Below are positions 11,640-24,509 of a DNA stretch of 64,000 nucleotides, piece after piece. The notes beneath the pieces were generated by a model. The model worked only from the letters and a program-made list of their open reading frames with translations, was not told where the DNA came from and ran no database searches. The position numbers and the translations under genes were made by a program. Source of the DNA: Epiperipatus broadwayi (lineage: Eukaryota > Onychophora > Udeonychophora > Euonychophora > Peripatidae); assembly GCA_028023455.1 (NCBI GenBank), contig JAQFVV010000287.1, positions 434,001 to 498,000 on the forward strand, read 5' to 3'. Positions within the stretch are counted from its first letter, which is position 1. Each line of letters begins with the position of its first letter.

Positions 11640-12190
11640 ACACTTCTATTTTACCACACTTATTTTAACACTTGAACAGAGATATCTGAAAAAAGTAAAT
11701 GATTCTCCAGATGCATTTCTGGTTAAACCAGCATCATTCAATTGGCCCAGATTACAATCTTTCACATATCTTCATTATTTTTGTTCTATCAATATCAAAT
11801 TACAATAAGTGTCAAATCTCTTGCACTCAGACCTTTTACATCACCTACTTTAGATAAATACATTAATGATTATTACTAATCACTTATTAAACTACATACT
11901 ATCATATATTTTAGTCCAGATTTACATTTTAGATTCAATTAAAAATTAATATATTTTTATTATACAAAACAATATGCATCCTTAATCTTGTTCCAACCAT
12001 CTTTTTTCTCATGTGTAACATCTTTTGATATAAGCTTTTATACCATCATGCTTACTTGAAACATATAAATAAAGATATCTAGAGAAGGCAAATAAATCCC
12101 AAGATGCATTTTACTTGAACTAACACTCTTTACTTGGCTTAGATCACAACATATCTGGCACTCATACATTTAACACCATTAACTTTAAAT
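11640..12190. repeat. Two diverged copies of a dispersed repeat, ~380 bp apart
   Basis: About 11690-11790 and 12070-12170 share GATATCT, an AGATGCATTT word, AACYARCA and a TTGGCCCAGAT/TTGGCTTAGAT word in the same order. A third related copy lies at 7665-7735 (CAGCACTCATCAGTTGGTCC). No reading frame or tRNA-like head is visible. Confidence 0.45.
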
Positions 12191-12974
12191 AATAAATTAA
12201 AATTATTTTATGTGTGTGTAAGCTTATAAAAATTAAAAAATAATATTTACATAATTTTTACATAACTGTAATAAATAAAACAGACTATTTAATTAATTAA
12301 TTTTTGATTTTATTAAAAATACTTTTGAATTGAAAGATAGTATTATGGTGACTATAACATGAAAAAAACCTAAAGTAAAATAATATTAAATAAATAGTTT
12401 CAAATCTTAGAAGGACAGAACACAGACTTTAGTTTCATTGGTGATATAAATAAAATAGATAATACTTTTAAAAGTGGCAGTAAAATTGCAGTACTTAGAT
12501 GTCCAATGAAAACAAAAAAACGAATCACTTAGTAAAAACATTTAAATCTATTCGAAAGAATAACCAAATGGACATCTTAGAATCATAGTTTATTACAAAT
12601 TTGTACTTAAAAACAAAAAGTATACATAATAACAAATATTAGAAACAATTTCTAGTAATAACAAAAAGTAAAAAAAAATATCAGAAATGTCAAAAAAAAA
12701 GTCATTTATTAATAAAATATTTAACACAAACTTGAATATATTATATAATATACACCATATATATAAATGCAATATTGTGATATTATTTGGTTAATTATTT
12801 ACTAGGAACATATTCTTTATTTTATTCATAGATATAGATGGGTGTGTATATGCATAAATGAATATACATATTTTTAGCAGCATTGCTATCTTGGGTTAAT
12901 GATTTATTCTACTCTAATGTAAAAATAACCACAGATTTGACACCCATGAAATTATGATAATTCCAGTGGTATAG

Positions 12975-13130
12975 GTTTTTGAAATCCCCAAATGAAAAAA
13001 CATTTTGGGCTTTCATGGTATTTCTCAGGAGTTTATATGAAGTTTGGGCATTGGAAGTGGCAGAGCTACTGTTATGTTCCATGAACCTTGACCTCCAATG
13101 TCCACCACTTTATCACTGCACTAAAACACC
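12975..13130 (-). mobile_element. tRNA-related SINE, family F (degenerate)
   Basis: Read on the minus strand it has a tRNA-like head (GTGCAGTGATAAAG..) and the tail CTTCATATAAACTCCTGAG, which matches the tail of the plus-strand copy at 33195-33312 (CTTCTTATGAACTCCTGAG). Confidence 0.5.
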
Positions 13131-13134
13131 TAGG

Positions 13135-14930
13135 ACATGATGAAGTAATGTCCTTAAGTCATTAGGACTCTAAAGCGTTATCTTCTTTTTCTACTTTGTA
13201 GCTTTATCATTAAACATCTCCTTAACCAGCAATGAAGACTTGCATTATATTAATCAAGGTATTCAAAATCATTTGATTAAATCCCAAAATATTTTAAGAC
13301 TTTTACTACCCAACTAAGAATAGCTACATATCCATTTACTGATCACTGTTAAATGGGTAATATATTGAAAAAGAAAACTTCTAAGGTAAAAATTTGAAAT
13401 TTTATCCAGTTCAGGGTTAAACTCCAAATCATAGGTATGGTAAATAAATACATTAACTATCATACCATGAAACTCTTCTCTATTTTAATGGACCCAATTT
13501 TATTTTGAGAATATAATTATAAATGTATACAAGTCATTTTTATGCATATGTAATCATGCAAAGGTGTAAATATGAATATGGACATAGATGTACATGTGAC
13601 CATAAATATAAAAAAGAAAAACATTTGATATAAGAGGGTAAATTGACATTGCCTAAAACTAGATAAAACATAAACAAAAGATCTAATTACTTGCCTTTAA
13701 ATATATAAATCATCTCCATGTAGCAATTATTTACATATTTAATTTTAAATTTCAGCATTGGGTATTAAGTTTAATTTAAAAACAAATTTTTCAAATGCTG
13801 CAATAATAAATATGTTTATACATATCTAAATGTAATATTACCTTGATGCATATTACATGTCAATAATAAAAAGTTAAAGCATATAAGTTAAGAGGGTCAA
13901 AGTTCACTCTAGAGAGCTTACTAAAAACTAATGTTATAACTCTGAGTTGTGAACTATGAGGTAATCTTTCTAAAGAGCATTTTGACATTCAAACTTATAT
14001 ATACATAAATATAAATTTATGTACTCATTTATTGATCAATATTGAATGGTTCAATTCACTCAATAGAGGCTAGTTATCTAAACTGATTGAAAAATAAAAA
14101 TAATTTTCAAATAGTATTTTTCTATGATAAAAATTTTTGGAAAGCAATTTGAAGCCAAAACATATGTCCAGATGTGCTACTACAAGAACAAAACTCTTAT
14201 TAATATACATCCACATCATATAAACTAATATTGATATAGGTGAATAGTAAAACAATTCTTAAATAGCCCATTGCATTGGAAAGACCTCTCAAACAGCCCC
14301 CCAAAACTGCATTATCTCTCAAAATTTATTAACTTTTGAGTATTGAATTTTAATTATTTCCCAATCTTGTTTTACCATTTAGGATCTAATCATGATAATC
14401 TGCTGATTATCATTTCTAACCATCAATTGCCACATCTTATTTTATTATTTAGAACTGTAATTTTTGAAATAATAGTCAGATACTGAAATTCCACTTACAT
14501 GTATACTTGAATAAACATAATTTTAGGAATTATGTAAGTAATCAATTAATAAATTATATGTTAGAGATGTTTTCCGTAATTCAATATCATCTTCAGTACA
14601 AGATCAATATCTAAAGTTATAATAATTATCTGCATATAATATAATCTACTTGCAATGTTTTAATAATATGTAACACCTCAACATTATTTCTTATACAAAT
14701 AGTTTTTAAGTAAATAACATAGTCTCAAGTCAAATCTTTTCTTTATATATATTATTTTCTTATGTTTTGTCATGAGAATATTTCATTTACTTAATAAACT
14801 AATTATATAAGAAATAATCTGAAGTTTTATATGTATGTTTGCTTTAATACAATCAGACTGCCATGACATATCTTACAAAAATTTTTTTATATATGTGAAA
14901 AAAGTAAGGATAAAAAAAAATCATGTGTCT
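13135..14930. other. Gene-free A+T-rich DNA
   Basis: No exon, repeat or RNA signal that I can support. Short reading frames here are chance open stretches in A+T-rich sequence. Confidence 0.5.
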
Positions 14931-14934
14931 TGTA

Positions 14935-15022
14935 TTGGTGGTCGAGAGGTCAGCGCGACTGCCTTGCACTTGCAGGCAGTTGCCTGGGTTGCGGGTTCGC
15001 GTCCCGGCCGATGCTATGACAT
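14935..15022 (+). mobile_element. tRNA-derived SINE, family E
   Basis: A G+C-rich island in A+T-rich DNA with an A-box-like TGGTCGAGAGGTCAGCGC and a B-box-like GGGTTCGCGTCCC, ending GCCGATGCTATGACA and then an A-rich tail. The same head and the GCCRATGCTATGACA end recur on the minus strand at 17475-17587 and 32908-33004, so this is a repeat and not a functional tRNA gene. The acceptor stem does not close. Confidence 0.7.
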
Positions 15023-15611
15023 TTAAAAAAGAAAAAAAGAATCAAATGGCATAAAGTGAATGAATACATAAACTTATTATTATACATTGTAAACATAAAA
15101 ATAGTAGAGCTTAATGTATATATAATTGAGGCAAATTACTCTGCTTCAGGTTATAAACAAAAAGCACCATAAATTGCTTTTTATTCACAGCCTGAGGGAA
15201 ACTAGTTTGCTCCTCTTAATTATATGCATGTATGTATATATAGAAATTACTATTTCCTGGACGTAAAATAGGCACAAACATTATTGTCTAAAGCAATTTG
15301 ACAGCATAAAAAAATTTAATTAACTACGTTTTAAAACGTTAAATGCTGAAAATGTAAGTAATAAGGCACATGTATACAATATATATATATGAATAAGTGC
15401 ATGCACGAATGAATAAATTTACACTCAATTAAATACATTATATTTACAATAAATTCTACATTTTTAGTTTAATATAATCAAGAAAATATTTTTTTTAGAA
15501 ATAATAAACTGCTTTGAAGTTCAACTTGAAAAAAATTTTCTTAAAAGATAATCATATTTGTTAAATCAGTATATCCAGTTATCTTGCATTAAAAGAACTA
15601 AAAGGAAGCTA

Positions 15612-15702
15612 AACAGGCAAAACTCTCCATACAGTAGTGCCACCCTGTGCCTGTTTAATAACAGTTATGTGCTAGCATAAGAGATGGTGATCGTGTGATG
15701 TT
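15612..15702 (+). mobile_element. Foldback family C, collapsed copy with 13-bp target duplication
   Basis: The sequence runs from ACAGGCAAAACTCTCC to GATGGTGATCGTGTGATG and matches the two ends of the foldback at 40055-40257, but the hairpin between CACCCTGTG and CCTGTTTAATAAC is gone. The 13-mer TAAAAGGAAGCTA lies directly on both sides (599-611 and 703-715 in the 15-kb block, i.e. 15599-15611 and 15703-15715). The other short stretches of 15023-17474 not listed separately hold nothing I recognise. Confidence 0.7.
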
Positions 15703-16784
15703 TAAAAGGAAGCTATAAATAAATTTTTAAACTTTTTAGACAATATACAAACAGTGAATTCTTGTAGGAAAAAACATCACCATTATTCAGTAAGAAGTAT
15801 TTTATAATAATTAGAAATTTAATTACGTACATGAAAGATTCTAGTTTTTCATTGATTAAGAAACTAAAAAGTGTCACGTGGTAAAAAAAAAGTATTAAAA
15901 AATGAAATTTTGGTCAATTTAATTCTTTTTTTGTGTGTGCTGTTGCATATTGTTATAACAGTTACCAAATACCGGAAAAAAGAAAAATCACTTGATTGCG
16001 AATGTTAGATCATTCAATGATAGTTATTTTCAAGCGTTAAGGACAAAAATCAAATTCCAACATCATGGCAATATATTTATGCAATGAACAGTAAAATATC
16101 TGAACAAAATTAAAAAATTTCTTGACCTGATCTGCAATTACCCTGGAAGATGTTCCTAAAAATTATTTTATATATGAATACTAATATCTCCATGAAATAT
16201 CTTCAAAATTTTCTCTGGACTAAATTAAATGTACATCAAAAAATCTACAAAAGCTTCTTTCTTAAAATTTATAAGTCTAAAATAAATCCATTTATAAAAT
16301 ATTATAGCAATTCCTCAGTCAATTCCTATTTTGATATAGCAAAATATATTGTTAAAATCCAGGTACCAATTATGCAATTTTATTGACCAAGAAATATAAA
16401 ACCCAACATGCATTTTAAGATAATAAATCAATCAAAACTTAAGATGGATTCAAAAAAAGCAAGTTATAAGGGACTTTGACTATTACTTTTAAAAAAACTA
16501 AGCTGAATAATCGCAGAGAAATAAATATATCACTTTTTATTTAAAGTTATTTAAAAATATATAATGTATAAAATGCCTAAATGTTTGTCTGTAATGCTAT
16601 CATGAGATATTCAAGTTAAATATTTCTTTGTTAGCGAGTGTATTTTTCAAGGAAAAAATTATTTGTTCCGCCATTAATAAACTGTAATTTTTTTACGAAG
16701 AATTTTATGCAAAGGAAGAAATTTCTTTCTTCCATAGGCCAGATACATTTGCCAGCGAATAATTCTGCAAAGCAAAAAAAAAAA

Positions 16785-17240
16785 ATTGTTAAAGCAACCA
16801 ATTAATAAATTATCACAAAAACAACAGCCTTGCCATAGGCTGGGTACATTTCTGGATTCTAAAAAAATATATTTTACAAAAGACATATGGAATAAAAATT
16901 TTGAAGGAAAAAACGCTTAAAAAAAATCAGTACATGCTTTTAACTATAATACAGAACTGAATAAGTATAGTATTTAAATCACAAACAAAATGTGATTATA
17001 GTGCATAAATTCTTGTTTGAAATGTGATATTTAGCGAGAGGAAAGAAATAGATGCTATAATACAATATTTACATTGTTTTGGTTAGCATATAATTGAAAT
17101 CATGTAGTTTGATATCCCACAGTTCACAGCTCCACAGCAATACCCATGTATGATTGAAATTTGTTAAAACAACCAATTAAAAAAAACTATTACAAAAACA
17201 ACAGCCTTTCCATAGGCTGGGTACATATGCTTGTATTCAT
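16785..17240. repeat. Two ~75-bp direct repeats
   Basis: 16785-16860 and 17159-17240 share TTGTTAAARCAACCAATTA, TTACAAAAACAACAGCC and CCATAGGCTGGGTACAT. A partial third copy (CCATAGGCCAGATACATTT) lies at 16734-16753. The function is unknown. Confidence 0.65.
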
Positions 17241-17474
17241 ATAATATTAGATTTAAGTATTTTTATAAGAAGAAATTGTATTTGCTGTTAGTATGATATC
17301 TGAATAATTATTTATTATAGAGAAATATGCAAATATATAATTCAATTGCTTCTTCATTCATTTACTTATTCATTTTTGACAAAGACTATACAGATTGCAA
17401 AGATATTATCAGAAATTAGATTTTATAATTAATTGAAAAAGAAATCTAAATTATAGTAAGCTATTACTTTTTTT

Positions 17475-17587
17475 TTTGTTTTTCATATGTCATAGCATCG
17501 GCTGGGAGTGAACCTGCAACAACCATCTGCAACCAACTGCTTGCTTGAAAGGCAGCTGCACTGACCTCTCGGCTAACCACACTTGAC
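17475..17587 (-). mobile_element. tRNA-derived SINE, family E
   Basis: On the minus strand: TCAAGTGTGGTTAGCCGAGAGG (A-box region), then a B-box GGTTCACTCCC, then GCCGATGCTATGACA. Flanks share TAAGCTATT at 17457 onwards and at 17588 onwards, each followed by a C/T-rich run, a plausible target-site duplication with one inserted base. Confidence 0.7.
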
Positions 17588-18529
17588 TAAGCTATTCTTT
17601 TTTATATCATTTAATAGAAATTAAAAATTGAAATTTTTTTTAATATAAATCAAAAATAATATTGAAAAACTAGATATGGAAAGAGAAAATTCAAACTGAT
17701 AAAGTTATCTTAATCTTTAAGAGCACTAACAGAAAAACTGATATTAATAAAGATTTAGTTATTATAATACAGTATATTTTATGTCTATGGTTTTGATATA
17801 TTTATTCATGTGATAAATCAGATGACTACTGTATGAAGAGTTTTGCCTCTGCGATAAATGAATATAGGTAGATTTTTAATATAGAATTTACGAGTCTGTA
17901 ACATTGAACATGGGTTTTCCTTATATGTATTTCATGATTTTAAAGAAGTTATCTTCTAATAACCATATATCGGATCATTCCTTGGACCAAAATAATCAAA
18001 TTGCTTGTAGTCCTTTGAAGATTACTTGTAAATATCTGAAGTTTAAGCATTAAGATGTTGGGTCTTAAGCAGATAATATCCTGAATATATTCTTGATGAC
18101 CTATACATGCAATTGTAATTAAAAATTAATTTCATTCTCATGCCTTTTAATGAATAAATAAATAATTTAACTTATGCATGAGATAATCATATACCAACCA
18201 TGTAGAGAAAACCTCTCCTTTATAATTAATACTGAATTTGAATGTGTTCAACATATTATCTTCAGAATTTAAGCCTGTTGTAATTGCTCCACATTATTTA
18301 TAAATATTTTTAGAATTTGGTGAATAAAATATTGTCATGTTATGTAAAGAAATATCTTTCATTTATTGATTATATAGAATGTTAATGCTGCCTTTCCTTT
18401 AATTCTTTTGTCTGAATATTTACTCATGTAAATAGATGTGAAATGAAAAATATAAATTGTTTCATATCATTAATTTATCACATATAAATAAGGCTGTAAT
18501 TATAATTTTGTTGAACGCACAAATCACAA

Positions 18530-18715
18530 CATTAACTCACTGTAAATCGCAAGATTTCACGAAGGTTAACTGGTAAAGGAAATTGTGGACTTAATCAATG
18601 AAGAGAACAACAACTTCACATTCCCAAATTAGGATGCTTCAGATTGGCCTATATAAGTAGAAATTTAGGTTAAAGATAAGATAGCCACTCTTATCTTTAT
18701 AAAAATTGCTATTAT
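18530..18715 (+). repeat. Diverged half-copy of the 47.7-kb foldback family
   Basis: ACTCACTGTAAATCGCAAGATTT, TGTGGACTTAATCAATGAAG and GATAAGATAGCCACTCTTATC match, in order, the right arm of the foldback at 47737-48223. Confidence 0.6.
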
Positions 18716-21700
18716 GTGTCATGGTTTGGGAAGTCCCTATGTTGGCAAAATAATATTGCTTGACCATTATAAAAAAATTTCAAGGCACATTTGATACAGA
18801 TTAAAGCCTGACTTATAAATGAGTAAGATAATTATATTAAAAAATAAAGATAACTATATTAAAAGAAGTTAAACATTTGCTCAATTAATTAAATGATAGG
18901 TGAATAATTAATTTCATTTAAACTTGTAGATTAAAAAATATCACAAAACAACCATTTTGTTAACTGGCATTTGCATAGATTGCAACTAAGATATAATAAC
19001 TTGTTAGAAGAGGTCGCTATACTTTCTTTAAACTATCCAAAGGTCAAAAACAAAATAAAATGATTATCACATTTATGTTATTAATGTGAATATTATTTTA
19101 CATACACACGCATGTACGAATTTTACAAATTTCTGTTATATGCTAATTTTGTAAATGCTTGCAACTTCTTTTGAACTATTTATTTATAAATAATTTGAAA
19201 TGAGTTATTACTATTTATAAACAATTTTGTTAAATATTTATTATTCCAAGAAATCCAGATTTTTAAGCTTTCATTTCTACACTCAGGATTATAAAATAAA
19301 TTCTGCAAACATTCAAAAAAAATTGCAGATCTCGATATTAATATTCACATACATAGGAGTTATGGTCAATAACATTTGTAAAATTACAAATAATAAATAG
19401 TCTTATGCAATGGCAATCAATTTAATGACTTGCTAAACTTAAATTACTTATATTTTTGGTTCTTACTTTGGAATACAGATGTTATTTGGAATACCAGCTC
19501 TGAAAGAGATATTCATAGAATTCAATTGGTTTAAAACAGATTTTGTATAATAATAATTAGTCTAGCACTGCTAATAGAACAAAAAAAATTAAAGATCATA
19601 AATTTTTATATAAACTTATTATGTTGTAATTCAAACCTAAATCGAAAACTTTGCGTGCCAAAATATATTTGTAAAATAATATAGGCACTATTGCACTTGA
19701 CCGCAAAGCTACTTTTCACTTAAAAATAAAATATACTATTCTGCAAACACTTTCAAGAGATGCTCTCATCTTCACAGCTCTGAGTGAAGTAATTATATGC
19801 AAATTATGCAAGTTCAAAGGCTAATTACTCCATTTCTTTGAAATTGCGAAGCATGGGTCCTTGCGGTTGATGGCATTGCATCGCAATGAAGCAGGCCTCC
19901 TTAACTTTTTTTTTATATCGTTCCTTTCTCTGCAGACCAGGTTGACATCTCCAAGAAAATTATATAATCAGATATCATTTCAAATATTTCTCTTAATAAT
20001 TGTACATTTAAAATCTGTAATTCTAATATTAAGTTTGGCCACTCTGACATGTTTACGTTGTGTGTTTAATATTATTTTGCCCAAAATTTATTATTTGGAT
20101 TTCATTAGTAAATATGTTTTAAATTTAGACCTTTAAAAAATTTGTCAATAAACTTACAAAAAATATATAGTTTATAGACAGATATCCTCATTAATGTATA
20201 TGCTTCTAAACACATTTTTATTTTGTTTATTTATATTACAAAATTTAATAATGGATACATATTTTAATTGGTTTCAAGCAATAGATTTGTACAATAAATT
20301 AAATTATTATCATTGCTATTATATTAAATTATTATTATTTATTTCATATTTACATATTTATCATCTTTGATGGTGACATTCAATTACTGAAAGCATGTTG
20401 TATATATATTGTTTTCTTCTTTCTTTTACAATCACAAATTTATAAAATACTTATAATAAAATAATTAAATGATTAACTTCTGAGATCATGTGACATTGGA
20501 GCACCTGAAGAGACTAATTGAACTTCAATCTAGAAATGTTTTGTTCTTGGGTGTTATTTTATCACTATGTTAAACCACACATTAGTATTCTACATGGTTT
20601 AGTAATAAGAATAACAAACTCAAGAGCATCAATAGCCAGTTGAGAAAAATGAAACAAAATCTCAGCAAGTCGGATTAACTGAAACTATTATGCTTAATCT
20701 GTTACCCTTTGATTGTCACTTAATCTTCCAAGTAAGTGAATATGTGATAAATTGATTTATTATTATCTAGATTACTAATTTATTATTTTACAACTTCTAT
20801 TTTATACTGCATATATATTGTAATAGTATAAATGGGACAAATAGGAGTATAGTGCCCATGAGACAGAGACTGGTACTGAAACCAAATTGACGTGATTTAA
20901 ATGCGAAAACTTTATATGCTTTGGTTTTAAGTCCCTAACCTGTACCAATACCATTTAAAATAGAATGATGAAGAATGCACTAAATAATTATTTAAATATT
21001 AATTAGATAAAATGGGCATAAAATTATAACGTTTAAACCATATGTTATTTAAAGTTCATTTGCCTATATCCCTTTGAATACAATTTATAGTTATTGTCCT
21101 TTAAATAATTGAAGTAAGTGAAACTCAGGATTTCTAATTTAATAAAATGATAACAATTTATTTATACCGAATAATAATAAATAAGTAAAATTAATGACAT
21201 ACTAAAGAAATAATAACTGTGTAAATGTTTGACCTATGGTGATGCTAAACAACATATTTTCGGAACAAGGGAAAAATAGGTGTTTATATTAACTTTATCA
21301 AAGGAATATAAAATTTATAATGAATTCTTATTATAATTTGTTACTATAAAATACTAAGAAATCTAAATAAGTTATTCAAATGATATTTAATTAATAATTA
21401 TTTACAATTTTGACTAATTATTATGACTTTCCCTAATTGTGCATATATTTAGTCATTTAATCTTTAACAAGCAAACATATGTATTAAATAATTTTTCAAA
21501 TACATATATAATAAAAATTTAAGATGGAACTGAACAATCTGCAATGATGGCGAGATATTCAATATCCATAATCCAGTTGCACTCTGGATTTCATAATTGT
21601 GAAGCACCAGTTATACAAAAGTAATATTTAAAATTTATTCCAATTAGATTATCAATAAAAATTTATTAGAAGAGTATTTGGTATGTTAATTCATTTTTAG

Positions 21701-21844
21701 GTAGTTATCACACAATACGCTATTCTGTTGTATAGGTCCCATTAGTGATATGCATATAAAACATTAAATATCACTAGATGTTAATTTCTATAAGATTCAT
21801 TTGATATTTCATTGTCAACATTTCTTTTCTTGTCTTTTAAATAA

Positions 21845-21905
21845 ATCTTGCGTTAAAGATTTGCAGAGGTCCCTACTGTCGTTTTTTCAGGCGCATACTT
21901 TTAAG
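21845..21905 (+). repeat. Terminal fragment of the 47.7-kb foldback family
   Basis: AATCTTGCGTTAAAGATTTG and AGGTCCCTACT match the outer end of the right arm near 48183-48218. Its sequence is probably nearer the ancestral terminus than the 47.7-kb copy. Confidence 0.55.
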
Positions 21906-24024
21906 GTTGTAGCCTTAATGTATATTACTTTAAAGTCACCAGTATGCGCTTTATAAATATAATTATTCCATTCATTATAATGTAATATAATCCTTAGGCA
22001 CTACAATATACACATAAGCATAATGTGAATTTAATAAAGACTTGTTGATATACATAAAATGATTCCAATATGTAGTGTCAAAGATGTAATGACAAGATTG
22101 TAGAATATCAAGATTTTGACATTACTTAATAAATAACTCTCCACTTTTGAAGCACTGGTATTATGCCTGAATCTTTTTAGCAATATTATTGATTTTATCC
22201 ACAGACATTTGTATCATATTCCAGGGACACACACTACATATTTTACTTTAAATTTAAATAAGCATTTTTGAAATTTCCAATGAAAATAAAAATTAAATTT
22301 TCTAAAAATGCAATGGTAATTGCACTTCGGCTGATATTAAACCTTGCTTTATACCTTGTTTGTTTTGAAGAGTAAACATCAATTGTCCTTTTTAGCAAGT
22401 CATGGTGTATAGTTTTTTTAAAATAGATCTTCATAAACATGTACATTGCAGTTTGTAATGAAAGAAATGTTTGTTAAAAGTTCAGAATCTCTCAAAGTAA
22501 GCAAATAAACACACTCCAAAAGAAAAAGAAAATGACTCCTGCTTGGCAACATGGACTCCTATATGTGTTAATGATGCAATATTTACCACTGTTATTATTT
22601 AATACACTCAAGCCATTTGTCTTGTAAAATGCATTGAGTGATCATTATTGTAAATAAATACATTTTAAAATATCAATTACATGCACACATATAAATAGAT
22701 TCACACACAATGAAGATGTGACTTATTAATTTGTTAAAGTCCCCTACTGAAATGTACATATATAAAACAAGCAATGTTACTTTATGCAAAATGTTTTTAA
22801 AATTGAAATGTTTTAAATCTTTTTGATTGGTATTTGTTTTAAAATATTACATCTTACTATATGTTGTTTTTGTATTGTGAATAAAATAAAATGAATTTGA
22901 ACTTATTTCTAAAAGGAATAATAAAATTAAATGAGTTAAAATCATTACTTTGATCTAAAAAAATGTCATTCATTATTTACTTATCAGAACTTAAAGTGTA
23001 AGAATATATATATTTATCACTGTTTTGTTACAAGCAAACATATGTACCTTTCTTTTGGAATTTTAAATAGTTTTAACTTTCAAAGAAAATTAATATTGTA
23101 TTATATTCCATGATGTTGACATTAAGTCTTAAAAAATAGACAAAACATCATTTATGGAATCTTATCAAAGATAATATAAATTGCAATTCAATAATTAATA
23201 ATCCCATATAATAATGATCTAAAATCCAAACACAACAAAAATGCTTAATAATAGATATGTGTGATGATAAGTGCTAGGGGTGTACCAATGTGGTACAATA
23301 TATATATCAACGATTGTACATTTATAAACACCTATCTAGCCTTAAGCATTATTTGATGTATTATTTAAGTAATACATTGCTGGAGTACAGTTTGAAAGTT
23401 ATAACTGACTATTTATTAGTCTGCTTTCAGAACATATTATATTTATCTGTTTAATGGGGTTTATTTAAACTTCTTTGCATCAATAATTTTATTCTCTGTG
23501 GTCAAGTTGCAATCTTTAGTCTATATAAACATATTACACTATAAATAAAGGTGGATTTCCATCTTTATTGCTAAAAGGACGTTGCCTTGACAACAGATTG
23601 AGATTGTTATTGATATTGTTTAAGTGTTTACTACTTTCAATGAATTTATATATATATAATACTTCAAGTGTTATTTATCACATTTTAAATTTGTAAATGC
23701 TAACAAATGATCAAATGATTGATCAGTCTCTATGAGACACATGTTTTGGGCTCCATCCATCATCATAGGTAATACACTATTACATAAGTTTATTGCTTGT
23801 ATTGAACCATTATTGTAACAGCATTATATTAAAAGTTTTGCATAGGAATTTATATTTTTGACTAACAAACTTCTTAAACAAAGAATTCCAATCTATCAAC
23901 AAAGAATCATTCAATTTGGAATGAGATATTATCAAAAGTTGTAGGGGAATTAGAATTCATTTTTATTTTATATATATGTAATAAATTACGTTTGATGTCT
24001 GTATTCATTCCACAATATATGTAA

Positions 24025-24507
24025 TATACAAATCAATATATATATCAAAATACAGTAAAATTCACATAAATTATATTATTATTAGAAGTACTTTCAACTA
24101 TACATCTTGTAGTCTTTATCAACTATATAACATTGAATAATCAAAATGAGACAACCCTTCACAATACCCATAGTTCAATTCAGATTTCCCACAATTCTGT
24201 TATTTTAACATTTGATGACTGCCGATTCATTAACACTTGACGATTTCTTGAAATCAACATAGCTTTTATTTTATGTTGATTTCAAGAAATCATCAAATGT
24301 TAATGAATCGGCAGTCATCAAATGTTAAAATAACAGAATTGTGGGAAATCTGAATTGAACTATGGATATTGTGAAGGGTTGTCTCGTTTTGATTATTCAG
24401 TGTTATATAGTTGATAAAGACTACAAGATATATAGTCGGAAGTACTCTAAAAATAATATAATTTATGTGAATTTTACTGCATTTTGATATATATATTGAT
24501 TTGTATA
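24025..24507. mobile_element. Near-perfect ~480-bp palindrome (foldback element)
   Basis: Arms of about 237 bp (24025-24261 and 24272-24507) are almost exact inverted copies around a 10-bp loop. TATACAAATC opens the left arm and GATTTGTATA closes the right. Few mismatches are visible (for example AACACTTGACGA against TCATCAAATGTT near the centre), so it is young or maintained. It has no reading frame and no convincing hammerhead core. Target duplication is not resolvable in the flanking TA repeats. Confidence 0.8.
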
Positions 24508-24509
24508 TA

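Larger units (their letters stand above)
17604..24020. other. Gene-free A+T-rich DNA
   Basis: Apart from the repeat fragments listed at 18530 and 21845 I see no supported gene. The open stretch at 19861-20136 has no recognisable domain, starts inside a slightly G+C-rich patch and looks like chance. Confidence 0.45.

Noticed and set aside
14935-15022. Possible functional tRNA gene
   Set aside because: A- and B-box-like words are present, but the acceptor stem does not close and the same unit is repeated elsewhere with a SINE-type tail.
19861-20136. 91-codon open frame
   Set aside because: No domain, signal peptide or splice context, and composition like the flanks; a chance frame in A+T-rich DNA.
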